Assembly (NCBI RefSeq): GCF_002844395.1
Contig: NZ_CP025197.1
Span: 1,736,001-1,800,000 of the forward strand
DNA: 64,000 nt
Reading direction: 5' to 3'
DNA from: Acetivibrio saccincola
Lineage (GTDB): Bacteria > Bacillota > Clostridia > Acetivibrionales > Acetivibrionaceae
Shown here: positions 34,940 to 43,909 of the stretch, piece by piece
How the letters are laid out: each line of letters starts with the position of its first letter
How positions within the stretch are numbered: position 1 is the first letter of the stretch
Translations under genes and position numbers: made by a program
Notes under the pieces: model-generated
Seen by the model: only the letters and a program-made list of their open reading frames with translations
Database searches by the model: none
What the model was told of the DNA's origin: nothing

Positions 34940-36052
34940 ATGTTTTGGGATTTGTTTTTCAGGAAAACTTCAATGGTTTGTATTGATGTAGGGTATAGGA
35001 ACATTAAGGTAGTTGAGGTATCGGTAAGAAAAAACAATAATATTTTTATCGAAAATTACGGGATAGTATCAACTCCTCCAGACTGTATTAAGAATGGTGC
35101 AATATATGACGTGGAAAGGGTTTTAAGAGTTATAAAATCCGTTATAAGAGAAGAAGGTATGAAAGCAAAAAATGCTAAAATAATTATGTCTGGTACCAAT
35201 ATTATTACCCGAATTTACATGATAGACAAACAAGAAGGTGAAAGTGAAGACTTTACAATTAAAAATAGTATGCCCAATTTTCTTCCTGTTGATATTAATA
35301 ATTACCGAGTGGACTATAAGGTCCTTCAAACTGTCAGAGAAAACAACAAGGAAAAATATAAAGTCTTTGTTACCGCTGTACCTCGCAAAATCCTGGAAAG
35401 CTATATAGAAGTTTTGCAAGGTCTTGATTTAAAGCCTCTAGCTGTTGATATACCTGCAAACAGTACCGCTAAATTCTTCAACAGGGAAATTTATACAAAG
35501 GACATGGACGAATACTACTCGAAGAGAAGAAACAGACATAAAAATGTTGAAAGTGATACTTTTGCAGTGCTGGATTTTGGTTCAGAGACAACAATAGTTA
35601 ATTTTTTGAAGGATAGAATATTAGAATTTAATAAAGTTATTCTATCTGGCAGTTCCAATATAGACAACCATATAGCAAATGAGATGAACATTAGTCTTCA
35701 GGAAGCAGAAAGGCTAAAGAAGACCTATGGAATGACACGGCCTACCAGTGTTTCTAAAAGGGATCACGTTATAACTTACGGCAAAGTGAGTAGTTTTATA
35801 GAAAGACTTGTAAGGCAGATTGCCAAGTGTTTTGAATTTTACATTGAAAGATGCTATGGTTCACCAATTTCCAAGATTTTTATCATTGGTGGAGGCTCGC
35901 AGTTAAGTGGTTTGGATCAATACTTATATTCAGTGTTTAAAGTTCCGGTATATCCCATAGGACTTCTTAATTTAAAGGGTGTTGAACTAAGAAAGAATCT
36001 TGACAGAGAAAAGCTTAATTACTTAATCAACTCTGTAGGAATCTCCCTTTAA
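34940..36052 (+). CDS. pilM: PilM-like type IV pilus assembly ATPase-fold protein
   Basis: 370 residues with the actin/FtsA-like fold: phosphate-1 motif CIDVGYRNIKVVEV near the start, second phosphate motif AVLDFGSETTIVNF (about 211-224), and adenosine motif FIIGGGSQLSGL (about 314-325). PilM is the cytoplasmic clamp that binds PilN in type IV pilus or competence machinery. No pilN, pilO or pilQ is adjacent: a terminator follows at 36112. The AGGGGG site precedes the ATG. An orphan copy or a different partner is possible. Confidence 0.85.
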   Translation: MFWDLFFRKTSMVCIDVGYRNIKVVEVSVRKNNNIFIENYGIVSTPPDCIKNGAIYDVERVLRVIKSVIREEGMKAKNAKIIMSGTNIITRIYMIDKQEGESEDFTIKNSMPNFLPVDINNYRVDYKVLQTVRENNKEKYKVFVTAVPRKILESYIEVLQGLDLKPLAVDIPANSTAKFFNREIYTKDMDEYYSKRRNRHKNVESDTFAVLDFGSETTIVNFLKDRILEFNKVILSGSSNIDNHIANEMNISLQEAERLKKTYGMTRPTSVSKRDHVITYGKVSSFIERLVRQIAKCFEFYIERCYGSPISKIFIIGGGSQLSGLDQYLYSVFKVPVYPIGLLNLKGVELRKNLDREKLNYLINSVGISL

Positions 36053-36111
36053 TAAATAGTGTTTTAGATTATATTTACATGTAAGTGCAAAACCTCTAAT
36101 AAATATATATG

Positions 36112-36142
36112 AAAAGTACCTGAAGTTTATTGGTGCTTTTTT
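36112..36142 (+). terminator. Intrinsic terminator after pilM
   Basis: AAAAGTACC (36112-36120) pairs with GGTGCTTTT (36132-36140), followed by further T. Confidence 0.8.
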
Positions 36143-36284
36143 AATGCTAAACTTCTTTGGTTTAAGAAAATTTTCCCGCAAACCGGAAAGTTTTCTTTAA
36201 ATCCGGGTATTTTAACAGGTGGTGGATTTTTTTATACCATCTATAGTATAATTAATAGAGGAAAATTTTTTGGGAGTGGGTTAT

Positions 36285-36455
36285 ATGAATGATAAAACAA
36301 TAAGGAATATCATAGTTATTTTGATTTTAATTGCTTTAGTGGTTATTGCCGTAAAGGTAATTGGGAAGATAGTGGCTGTACTTTTCCCGGTTGCCGTTGT
36401 AATTATCGCCGCATATATAGTATACAGGTTTGTAACCGGTAAGAAATTTCCTTAA
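36285..36455 (+). CDS. Small two-helix membrane protein, 56 residues
   Basis: ATG 36285 lies behind GGGAGTGGG. The peptide has a lysine-bearing start and two hydrophobic helices (about 8-25 and 29-48) ending in a basic tail TGKKFP. No family recognised; low-complexity valine/isoleucine-rich. It is a plausible small integral membrane protein, transcribed alone between pilM and the Rrf2 gene. Confidence 0.6.
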   Translation: MNDKTIRNIIVILILIALVVIAVKVIGKIVAVLFPVAVVIIAAYIVYRFVTGKKFP

Positions 36456-36518
36456 ATAAATATATAATTTTTTTATAATTAAGATGCATTATAAATATGC
36501 TCTTTTTTTTTATATCTA

Positions 36519-36547
36519 TTGACATTGATAGCTAAATATAGTATGAT
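36519..36547 (+). promoter_or_regulatory. Sigma-A promoter of the Rrf2-cysK operon
   Basis: TTGACA (36519-36524), 17-base spacer, TATGAT (36542-36547), about 50 bases before the Rrf2 start. Confidence 0.8.
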
Positions 36548-36597
36548 AAAAACAAGGCGAATAAAACATATAGGAATACTAGGTTATAGGTGATGAT

Positions 36598-37044
36598 ATG
36601 AAAATTTCTACAAAAGGAAGATATGGTCTTAGGGCTATGCTGGATTTGGCGGTAAATGCAAGAGGAGAACATGTTTCATTAAACAGTATAGCTGCAAGGC
36701 AAAATATCTCTGAAAACTACTTAGAGCAGGTTTTTTCCCTTCTTAGAAAAGCCGGGCTTGTTAAAAGCATTAAAGGTCCCCAGGGTGGATATACATTAGG
36801 GATGGAACCTTCAAAAATAAAAGTGGGGGATATTTTGAGGGTTTTAGAAGGTGACCTTTTGGTAGTTGATGAAAAAAACAATGAAATTTTAAAGGACAAT
36901 AATTTTGAATACTGTTTACAGCTTAATGTATGGAATAAAATGAACGAAAGTATAAATGCTGTAGTGGATTCAATGACTTTAGAAGATTTGTTGCAGGAGT
37001 ACAGGAAAATTAACACCAATCAGTCTTATATGTATTATATTTAA
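36598..37044 (+). CDS. Rrf2-family transcriptional regulator, CymR-like
   Basis: 148 residues. An N-terminal winged helix [18 protein letters not shown], recognition region [19 protein letters not shown] and wing [10 protein letters not shown]. Of the three cysteines used by IscR-type members for an Fe-S cluster, only one is present (YCLQL), so cluster binding is unlikely. It lies 20 bases before cysK; CymR of Bacillus works with CysK to repress cysteine-supply genes, making that role the best guess. It probably also represses its own promoter. Confidence 0.9.
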   Translation: MKISTKGRYGLRAMLDLAVNARGEHVSLNSIAARQNISENYLEQVFSLLRKAGLVKSIKGPQGGYTLGMEPSKIKVGDILRVLEGDLLVVDEKNNEILKDNNFEYCLQLNVWNKMNESINAVVDSMTLEDLLQEYRKINTNQSYMYYI

Positions 37045-37064
37045 AGAAGACAGGAGGTTTTACA

Positions 37065-38003
37065 ATGGGAATGAGAAAAATAGCCCAAGACATTACACAA
37101 CTTATAGGAAACACACCTATGCTGGAATTAACCAATTATAATAAAATAAATAAACTTGAGGGAAAGCTTATTGGAAAACTTGAATATTTTAACCCTGGGG
37201 GCAGTGTTAAGGACAGAATCGGATATGCAATGATAAAAGACGGGGAAGAGCGAGGGCTTATTAACAGCGAAACGGTAATTATAGAGCCAACAAGCGGGAA
37301 TACAGGGATTGCCCTGGCCCTTGTATCTGCAGCTAAAGGATACAGGCTTATCCTTACAATGCCGGACACCATGAGTATAGAAAGAAGAAATCTTCTAAAA
37401 GCCTTGGGTGCGGAAGTTGTTCTAACACCTGGAATTGACGGCATGAAGGGAGCCATTGAAAAAGCTTACCAGCTGGCGGAGGAAATCCCTAATTCATTTA
37501 TCCCGCAGCAGTTTGACAATGAGGCAAATCCTAAAATTCACAGGGAGACAACGGCAGAAGAAATATGGAGGGACACCGGTGGAGAAGTAGATATATTTGT
37601 AGCCGGTGTTGGAACAGGAGGTACAATTACAGGTATAGGAGAGGTATTAAAGGAAAGAAAACCTTCTGTTAAAATTGTAGCCGTTGAGCCTGATAGTTCT
37701 CCCGTACTTTCAGGAGGAAAACCCGGTCCCCACAAAATACAGGGAATAGGCGCAGGATTTGTTCCTAAGATATTAAACAGGGATATAATTGATGAAGTTA
37801 TAAGAGTAAAAGATGAAGATGCCTTTGAAGCTTCAAGAAACATCTCTAAAACCGAAGGGCTTTTGGTTGGAATATCATCAGGTGCAGCTTTATATGCGGG
37901 TACGGTGCTGGCAAAAAGACCTGAAAATAAAGGGAAAAATATAGTTGTTCTCCTGCCTGATACAGGAGAAAGGTATCTTTCAACCACTCTTTACTCTGAT
38001 TAA
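37065..38003 (+). CDS. cysK: Cysteine synthase (O-acetylserine sulfhydrylase)
   Basis: 312 residues, complete CysK. PLP lysine Lys49 in NPGGSVKDR; substrate loop [10 protein letters not shown]; phosphate-binding GTGGTITG; and SSGAA region. It makes cysteine from O-acetylserine and sulfide. Ribosome site CAGGAGG before the ATG. It forms a two-gene operon with the CymR-like regulator, ended by a terminator at 38035. Confidence 0.97.
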   Translation: MGMRKIAQDITQLIGNTPMLELTNYNKINKLEGKLIGKLEYFNPGGSVKDRIGYAMIKDGEERGLINSETVIIEPTSGNTGIALALVSAAKGYRLILTMPDTMSIERRNLLKALGAEVVLTPGIDGMKGAIEKAYQLAEEIPNSFIPQQFDNEANPKIHRETTAEEIWRDTGGEVDIFVAGVGTGGTITGIGEVLKERKPSVKIVAVEPDSSPVLSGGKPGPHKIQGIGAGFVPKILNRDIIDEVIRVKDEDAFEASRNISKTEGLLVGISSGAALYAGTVLAKRPENKGKNIVVLLPDTGERYLSTTLYSD

Positions 38004-38034
38004 TATAATTAGATTAATATAATTAATTTTAAAA

Positions 38035-38075
38035 AAGGCTTTAAAGTGGTACATTATCTTTAAGGCCTTTATTGT
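38035..38075 (+). terminator. Intrinsic terminator after cysK
   Basis: AAGGCTTTAAAG (38035-38046) pairs with CTTTAAGGCCTT (38058-38069), one G-U pair, then TATTGTTTT. Confidence 0.8.
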
Positions 38076-38197
38076 TTTGCCAACTTTTAAAATATATTAT
38101 ATAGTATTGAATGCGGGCTATTTTTTAAATTGCTTTAGGACATGATAAATTAATAATTTATCTTAATAATTATCTTTTAAAAATACGGAGGTTTTTA

Positions 38198-39610
38198 ATG
38201 AAACAAGCTAATCCATTGGAGAAAGAGAAAATATTCACTCTTCTTATGAAGTTTTCTATACCTGCCATTGTGGGCATGGTGGTAAATGCCCTGTACAATA
38301 TTGTAGACAGGATGTTTATAGGAAGAAGCAGTGACTTGGCATCAAAGGGTCTTGAGGCCATTACTATAACCCTTCCCATAACTTTTATACTTATGGCAAT
38401 AGCTATTTTATTTGGGGTAGGTGGATCTACCTTATTTTCCATAAGGCTGGGTGAGAAAAAACAGGATGAAGCAGAAAAAGTCCTTGGGCACGGGGTTTTA
38501 CTCCTTATTATATCCGGACTTATATTTATGTTTTTGGGACAGGCTTTTCTGCTACCTTTGTTATCTGTATTTGGCGCTAAGGAGGAAATAATGCCCTATG
38601 CGGTAGAATATATGAGAATTATATTTTTTGGGGCTGTCTTTCAAATATTGGGCATGGGCTTAAATAATTTTATCCGGGCTGACGGAAGCCCTAATTATGC
38701 GATGGTATCCATGTTTTTAGGAGCGGGGATAAATATTGTATTGGATTATGTCTTTATTTTTATATTCAAGATGGGAATGGCAGGGGCAGCCCTTGCCACC
38801 ATTTTAGCCCAACTGGCTGCAGTTATATGGGCAGTTTACTACTTTATAGGCAGTAAAAAGAGTATGGTAAAGCTTAAATTTAAAAATATGAAACTGGAAT
38901 TTAAAATAGTAACCACTATTTTTTCCCTTGGAATACCGGGTTTTTTGCTGCAGCTGGCTAACAGTTTATTAAATGCTGTCCTGAATAAAAGCCTTCTCTT
39001 TTACGGCGGAAATGTTGCAGGAATGGGTATAGTAAATAGCGTCCAATCCCTCCTTGTCCTGCCTGTTATAGGTATCAAGCAGGGTGTTATGCCTATTATA
39101 AGCTTTAATTTCGGGGCAAAAAAATACAACCGTGCAAAAGAAGCTGTTAAGCTTGCCATACTAGCGTCCACACTGGTTGTAGTTACAGGATATATAATAA
39201 TCAGGGCATTTCCGGAAGCAATAATAGGAGTCTTTAATAAAGAGGCGGATGTACTGGAGTTTGGAAGTTATGCACTGGTTACGTGGTTTTTATGTGCTCC
39301 TGTCATTGGCTTTCAGGTTATTGCCTCAAACTTTTTTCAGGCCGTTGGAAGGCCAAAGACTGCAACTTTTTTGACCCTCACGAGACAGATTATACTTTTA
39401 ATTCCTGCAATTATTATTTTCCCAAGGTTCTGGGGAATAAAAGGACTTCTTCATGCAGCACCTTTTGCGGACTTTCTTTCGGCACTGATAACGGGTATAT
39501 GGTTTTATTTTGGAACGAGAAGCTTAAAGGAAAAAATCCATGAGCCGGCTGATAAACCGGATGGCAAGGTATGCAGAACAAAGAGATGCTATGGCGGGAA
39601 CAAATTATAA
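38198..39610 (+). CDS. MATE-family multidrug/sodium efflux transporter
   Basis: 470 residues with twelve hydrophobic segments in two halves. The N-terminal PAIVGMVVNALYNIVDRMFIG motif and the NFGAKKYNRAKEA loop after helix 7 are typical of MATE proteins of the MepA/VmrA branch. It exports cationic drugs or metabolites by ion antiport. Start with a CGGAGG site. The final 25 residues are hydrophilic and cysteine/lysine-rich, slightly longer than usual. No regulator is adjacent. Confidence 0.92.
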   Translation: MKQANPLEKEKIFTLLMKFSIPAIVGMVVNALYNIVDRMFIGRSSDLASKGLEAITITLPITFILMAIAILFGVGGSTLFSIRLGEKKQDEAEKVLGHGVLLLIISGLIFMFLGQAFLLPLLSVFGAKEEIMPYAVEYMRIIFFGAVFQILGMGLNNFIRADGSPNYAMVSMFLGAGINIVLDYVFIFIFKMGMAGAALATILAQLAAVIWAVYYFIGSKKSMVKLKFKNMKLEFKIVTTIFSLGIPGFLLQLANSLLNAVLNKSLLFYGGNVAGMGIVNSVQSLLVLPVIGIKQGVMPIISFNFGAKKYNRAKEAVKLAILASTLVVVTGYIIIRAFPEAIIGVFNKEADVLEFGSYALVTWFLCAPVIGFQVIASNFFQAVGRPKTATFLTLTRQIILLIPAIIIFPRFWGIKGLLHAAPFADFLSALITGIWFYFGTRSLKEKIHEPADKPDGKVCRTKRCYGGNKL

Positions 39611-39660
39611 ATAATATGCGTCTAATGATATAAATAAAACTTATATGGAGGTTGATTTAT

Positions 39661-40860
39661 ATGACTAAACTCAAAAAAATAATTGCCATAGCTGTTTTTT
39701 GTACAGTAGTGGCTACAAGCATTGTATGGGGGATGATGGGTAACAGTCAGAAGAAAGGTGTTACAATTATTCTAAACGGTAAAGAACTTAAGCTGGATGT
39801 AGAGCCATTTATCGAAAATGACCGGACTTTGATTCCGGTGCGAGGCGTAATGGAAGGTCTTGGGGCTGTTGTTGGCTGGAACGCAAAGGATAGGGTTGTT
39901 ACAGTTGACAAAGAAGATATTAGCATTAAACTTACTATAGGAAGCGATGTTGCAGTAGTAACAAGGGAAGGTGTAAAGGAAGAAAAAATTAAACTAGATG
40001 TTCCTGCAATGATTGTGAATGACAGGACATTTATTCCGGGACGTTTTGTAACTGAAACTATTGGGGCAGATGTTAATTGGAAGCCTGAAATACGCGCTAT
40101 GGTTATAAATACAAAAAAAGATGCTGAGCCGGAATATGAAAGCGGTCAGATAATTGAATATGAAATAGTAAATGCAAAAGAAATAAGTGAAAATGAAACA
40201 TTGTCAAAATGGTATGAGAATAATTATAAAGAAAAGGGCATATATTCAATAGCAGATGGGGAATGGATGTATGTACTTGTTGCTGCAGGAGAAAAAAATA
40301 CCGGTGGATACAATGTAGAGGTGGACAGTGTAGTTAAAACATCTTCTGATACAGCATATGTATATGCAAGGTTGATTTCACCAGATATGTATAGTATTGT
40401 TACTATGGCATTTACATATCCAAATGTATTGATTAAATTCGATAAAAATGATATAGTATTAGTAGAAGGTGAAATAGTTGACAACAAATACAATAAAGAA
40501 CCAATTAAGGATGAAACGGGCGAATCCTTAATGGAAATGGGAAAGGCTATACCTGTTGAGCTTGTTAAAGAAATGAAATTATATACTCTTTTTGACGAAG
40601 AAATAAAAACATTTACAAAAGAAGAAACAGAAAAAATAATAGATATATTAAACTCAAGCAAAACATACACAGGTGTATATATTGCAATGCTGGCGGGAAA
40701 CAACATTAAAATGAAACTAAATACCGGGGAAATGCTTACTTTGACAAGCTATGGAAATGAAGAGCATGTTATACTTTCAGGGGAAGTCAATGGTGAATAT
40801 GTTGGAGGATGTATAATTGCCCCTGAGGTGGGTAAGATACTTTTAGATGTATCATACTAA
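39661..40860 (+). CDS. Secreted protein with copper amine oxidase N-terminal-like (stalk) domain
   Basis: 399 residues from ATG 39661, with TGGAGG 9 bases upstream. A signal segment (about 7-25) is followed by a copper amine oxidase N-domain-like region (about 33-140) with the two hallmark repeats DRTLIPVRGVMEGLGA and DRTFIPGRFVTETIGAD. The C-terminal 250 residues are not recognised and may include a small beta domain (about 280-399). In clostridia such domains act as wall-associated or polysaccharide-binding parts. A strong terminator follows. Confidence 0.85.
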   Translation: MTKLKKIIAIAVFCTVVATSIVWGMMGNSQKKGVTIILNGKELKLDVEPFIENDRTLIPVRGVMEGLGAVVGWNAKDRVVTVDKEDISIKLTIGSDVAVVTREGVKEEKIKLDVPAMIVNDRTFIPGRFVTETIGADVNWKPEIRAMVINTKKDAEPEYESGQIIEYEIVNAKEISENETLSKWYENNYKEKGIYSIADGEWMYVLVAAGEKNTGGYNVEVDSVVKTSSDTAYVYARLISPDMYSIVTMAFTYPNVLIKFDKNDIVLVEGEIVDNKYNKEPIKDETGESLMEMGKAIPVELVKEMKLYTLFDEEIKTFTKEETEKIIDILNSSKTYTGVYIAMLAGNNIKMKLNTGEMLTLTSYGNEEHVILSGEVNGEYVGGCIIAPEVGKILLDVSY

Positions 40861-40897
40861 TTTAGACTTAGCCTTTTTAACATAGATTCACTTTATT

Positions 40898-40941
40898 GGA
40901 CTTCAGTAAGAATTTAAAACTTACTGAAGTCCTCTGTTTTT
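40898..40941 (+). terminator. Intrinsic terminator after the stalk-domain gene
   Basis: A perfect 13-bp stem (40898-40910 with 40920-40932) is followed by TCTGTTTTT. Confidence 0.9.
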
Positions 40942-41047
40942 ATACACTTAAAATCCTATAAAGTCTGATTTTTTTAAATTTAATTTATTTAAAATATATA
41001 ATCCATATAAATTATGGATTATAAAAATTTAAGTTATAAAACACAAG

Positions 41048-41084
41048 AAGGCTGATAAAATACAAAAAATATTTTACCAGCCTT
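41048..41084 (-). terminator. Terminator of the tRNA-Leu transcript
   Basis: A 15-bp stem (41070-41084 with 41048-41062) with one G-U pair, 7-base loop, lies just downstream of the tRNA on the minus strand. Confidence 0.8.
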
Positions 41085-41087
41085 TTT

Positions 41088-41170
41088 TGGTGCGGACGGT
41101 GGGACTTGAACCCACATGCTTTCGCATACGCCCCTCAAACGTACGTGTCTGCCAGTTCCACCACGACCGC
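41088..41170 (-). tRNA. tRNA-Leu, anticodon GAG, CCA encoded
   Basis: The minus strand folds as a class II tRNA. The D-arm contains TGGTGGAACTGGCAGACAC; the anticodon stem TACGT/GCGTA encloses loop TTGAGGG (anticodon GAG, reading CUC/CUU). A long variable arm (GCGAAAGC hairpin region) and T-arm GTGGG-TTCAAGT-CCCAC follow, and CCA is encoded at the end. The acceptor stem GCGGTCG/CGTCCGC has one internal U-U mismatch (position 5). Transcribed alone with its own terminator. Confidence 0.95.
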
Positions 41171-41320
41171 ACGGTGAAAGTTCATTAAAACAAAATAATT
41201 TATCAATTAAGCATATTAAATTATACTAGTATATATTTTTCATGTCAATAGTTTTAAAGAAAAATTTAATATTTGCCATATCAAAAAAATAAATAATTAA
41301 AAAATTAACAAAAAACTATT

Positions 41321-41346
41321 TCAAATTTAAAAAAATTTGATATAAT
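41321..41346 (+). promoter_or_regulatory. Candidate promoter and operator of the ter operon
   Basis: TATAAT at 41341-41346 is a good -10 box. The 20 bases before it form a perfect inverted repeat, TCAAATTT-AAAA-AAATTTGA (41321-41340), covering the -35/spacer region. No clear -35 hexamer is seen, which suits an activated or repressed promoter. The site lies 100 bases before the first ter gene. AT-richness makes chance repeats more likely. Confidence 0.4.
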
Positions 41347-41445
41347 ATTAATAAAATTAATATTATTGATTTTAAAGTAGATTAGCTAGTATTAATAATA
41401 TTTTTTGTAATATTATAAATAGTGTAATTTATTAAAAAGAAAGTA

Positions 41446-41916
41446 GTGATTTTTATTTTTAGGATATTTAAAAGAAAAAAAGAAGAAATAAGAGAGCCTG
41501 AAGTTAAACATAATGACGAAAAACATCAGGTCAGGGAGACTTTAAATGCATCTAAAAAATCACTAATCAGAATTGAAGAAAAACTTTTAGATATTAAAGA
41601 TCATAATATTTTTTCAGACCTTTTATCATTTTTATCGTATTATTATTATATAATTAATTTTTACAACAAAAATATTGAAAAAATTATTTCTGTCAAAGAA
41701 TTAATGCTTTTAAAATATATAGATATGCTTGAGGAAATTTTAGTTAATTTAAAAAATTCGAATGACGATATTAAATACAGAAAAGAACTAAAAAAAACAC
41801 TTCATATTATAAATGAAAAGTTATATACTACTTGTAAGGATATAAATGAAAAAAGTGATTTTGAGTTGGATATAGATTTGAAAACCTTACAGGATTTGAT
41901 AAAATCAGACTTTTAA
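41446..41916 (+). CDS. Hypothetical coiled-coil protein at the head of the ter operon
   Basis: 156 residues from GTG 41446; the ribosome site (AAAGAAAG) is weak. A basic start (FKRKKEE) is followed by helices through most of the length with little hydrophobic sequence except a Tyr-rich stretch (SYYYYIINFYNK). No recognised family. In many ter/tel operons a small XpaC-like protein precedes TelA; this occupies that position but I see no clear XpaC motif. It ends 14 bases before the TelA start. Confidence 0.65.
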   Translation: MIFIFRIFKRKKEEIREPEVKHNDEKHQVRETLNASKKSLIRIEEKLLDIKDHNIFSDLLSFLSYYYYIINFYNKNIEKIISVKELMLLKYIDMLEEILVNLKNSNDDIKYRKELKKTLHIINEKLYTTCKDINEKSDFELDIDLKTLQDLIKSDF

Positions 41917-41930
41917 AGGAGGGATTGATA

Positions 41931-43106
41931 TTGGGTTTTGAAGATTTATTAAACAGCATTGAAAATAATGAAGAGGCAAATAACACAAATGAAAACCTGC
42001 CTGTAAACAGCACCGGCTTAGTTGAATTAAAGAAAAGTGATACAGAAATAACCGTTGATTTATCTAAATTTGATTCCAATCAAATTGCCCAGGTTAATAA
42101 AATAAAAGATAGTATAGATGTTTCAAATTCTAATAGTATAGCTTTTTTTGGCTCTGATGTGCAAAGAAGCATTGCAAAATTTGCAGATGGGATTTTAAGC
42201 GGTGTCAAAACAAAGGACACAGGTGAAGTGGGTGAGAATTTAAGTTTGCTTCTTACGACAATGCAGGGTATTGATATGGACAAACTACAGGAAAAGGAAG
42301 GTATTAAGAGAAAAATTCCTTTTTTAAGGAAAATCTCCAACAATATTTCTGGCTACAAGATAAAACTTGAAGAAGTTACCGAAACAATTGATAGAATTGT
42401 AGTTTCTTTAGACAAAGCCAAAAAAGAATTAATACGTGATATAAATATATTGGATTCTTTATATGATAAAAATTTAGAATATTTAAAAGAGTTGGAAATG
42501 CATATTGCGGCAGGAGAGTTAAAGTTGGATGAGCTTAGGAAAACGGTATTGGCAGAGCTTAAAAATAAAGCAGAACAGACAAAAGACATGCTTGACATTC
42601 AAAAATACAATGATTTTGCCCAGATGCTAAATGAGATGGAAAAGAGGATACATGATTTAAAGCTCAGCAGGGAAATTGCCATTCAAACCCTTCCGCAAAT
42701 TCGTATTATTCAAGGTAATGATAAGGTTCTTGCCAATAAAATTCAAGCAAGTATACTTACTACAATACCTATATGGAAAAACCAGATAGCTCTTACGATA
42801 TCGTTAAACAAGCAAAAAACAGCGTTGGAAATTCAAAAAAAGGTAACAGATACCACTGAGAATTTATTAAGGCAAAATGCAGAACTATTAAAGACAAATA
42901 CAATAGAAATTGCAAAAGAAAGTGAGAGGGGAGTAATCAGTCTTGAAACATTAAAAGAAACTCATAAAAAACTCATTGAAACAATTGAAGAATCAATGAA
43001 AATCTATCAGGAAGGAAAACAAAAGAGAAATGCGGTAGAAAAAGAATTAACCCAGCTTGAAGAAACCCAAAAACAGAAGTTACTATCAATAAGAAATTCA
43101 AGGTGA
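41931..43106 (+). CDS. telA: Toxic anion resistance protein TelA
   Basis: 391 residues from TTG 41931, chosen because AAAGGAGGG lies 8 bases upstream; TTG 41925 touches that site. Nearly all helical, with the TelA family pattern: FGSDVQRSIAKFADGIL, FLRKISNNISGYKIKLEEV, LNEMEKRIHDLKLSREIAIQ, and TIPIWKNQIALTISLNKQ. Cytoplasmic. TelA proteins go with TerD genes in tellurite and envelope-stress responses, but the biochemical role is unknown. The stop overlaps the ribosome site of the next gene. Confidence 0.93.
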   Translation: MGFEDLLNSIENNEEANNTNENLPVNSTGLVELKKSDTEITVDLSKFDSNQIAQVNKIKDSIDVSNSNSIAFFGSDVQRSIAKFADGILSGVKTKDTGEVGENLSLLLTTMQGIDMDKLQEKEGIKRKIPFLRKISNNISGYKIKLEEVTETIDRIVVSLDKAKKELIRDINILDSLYDKNLEYLKELEMHIAAGELKLDELRKTVLAELKNKAEQTKDMLDIQKYNDFAQMLNEMEKRIHDLKLSREIAIQTLPQIRIIQGNDKVLANKIQASILTTIPIWKNQIALTISLNKQKTALEIQKKVTDTTENLLRQNAELLKTNTIEIAKESERGVISLETLKETHKKLIETIEESMKIYQEGKQKRNAVEKELTQLEETQKQKLLSIRNSR

Positions 43107-43110
43107 TTTT

Positions 43111-43905
43111 TTGGACAAAAATAATTGCATAAAATATATGGAAAAGTTTTTTAAGTTGAATACCGATATATTATGGCTTAAAAATCCTGACTTTTTAATG
43201 CAAAGTAGAATTTTCTATTACAGAAGTAATTTTAAAGGAATTAATGATATCAAAATAGCTACTGCAAAATCAAAAAATATAAGCGATGATATTGTATTTG
43301 ATATATATTTTATAAGAGCTGAGTTTGAGACCCTCTTTAGCGGGTATTTTAAAATAGTTCCTGTGACTTCTGCAGCAGAAACTATGTTTGAAGGAGTAAG
43401 TAAATTATGCACCGATTTGGGAGAATACTTTTACTATGTGTACCAAAACAGTGAGTTTTTAAAAATTTATTTTGCAACAGGAAGTGTTGAAAACGCACTA
43501 GAACACCATAATAGGAAGAAGACAAAAGAGGGCGCTTTTGATTTTAATAAATTTAAAGAGGATATGTACTTAGAGATTTCATCCTATTCTCAGGAAGAAC
43601 TTAGGGAAATGGTACTAAATAGGAATTTGACTAAGAAGTATGTATCTAATTTTATAAAATTAAATTCAAAATGTTCTGAATATGTAAAAATGTTTTTAAT
43701 TAATATACTTTCTGAAGTTTATATCAGAAATATTTGCATTATAAATAACGCTTATAATGTGAAAAATTATATTTTAGTTGAGGCACAAAATGCAAAAGTA
43801 AACAGCTATCCTAAGGTATGTGTATATGATGTGATAGAAAAGGCAGTAAAAGAAAATGCTCTGGTGCTTGTAAAATTTAATTATGATTTTAAGACCGGGG
43901 GGTAG
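43111..43905 (+). CDS. Hypothetical protein of the ter operon
   Basis: 264 residues, TTG start 5 bases after telA stops, with AAGGTGA inside the end of telA, so translation is coupled. Soluble, no signal peptide. A mixed alpha/beta sequence with ETMFEGVSKLCTDLGEYFYY and a helical segment (about 140-225). No recognised motif. Tight placement between telA and a TerD-like gene indicates a role in the same stress pathway. Confidence 0.75.
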   Translation: MDKNNCIKYMEKFFKLNTDILWLKNPDFLMQSRIFYYRSNFKGINDIKIATAKSKNISDDIVFDIYFIRAEFETLFSGYFKIVPVTSAAETMFEGVSKLCTDLGEYFYYVYQNSEFLKIYFATGSVENALEHHNRKKTKEGAFDFNKFKEDMYLEISSYSQEELREMVLNRNLTKKYVSNFIKLNSKCSEYVKMFLINILSEVYIRNICIINNAYNVKNYILVEAQNAKVNSYPKVCVYDVIEKAVKENALVLVKFNYDFKTGG

Positions 43906-43909
43906 ATAG

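Noticed and set aside
36598-37044. IscR-type Fe-S regulator
   Set aside because: The three-cysteine cluster motif is absent and cysK follows, so a CymR-like role is preferred.
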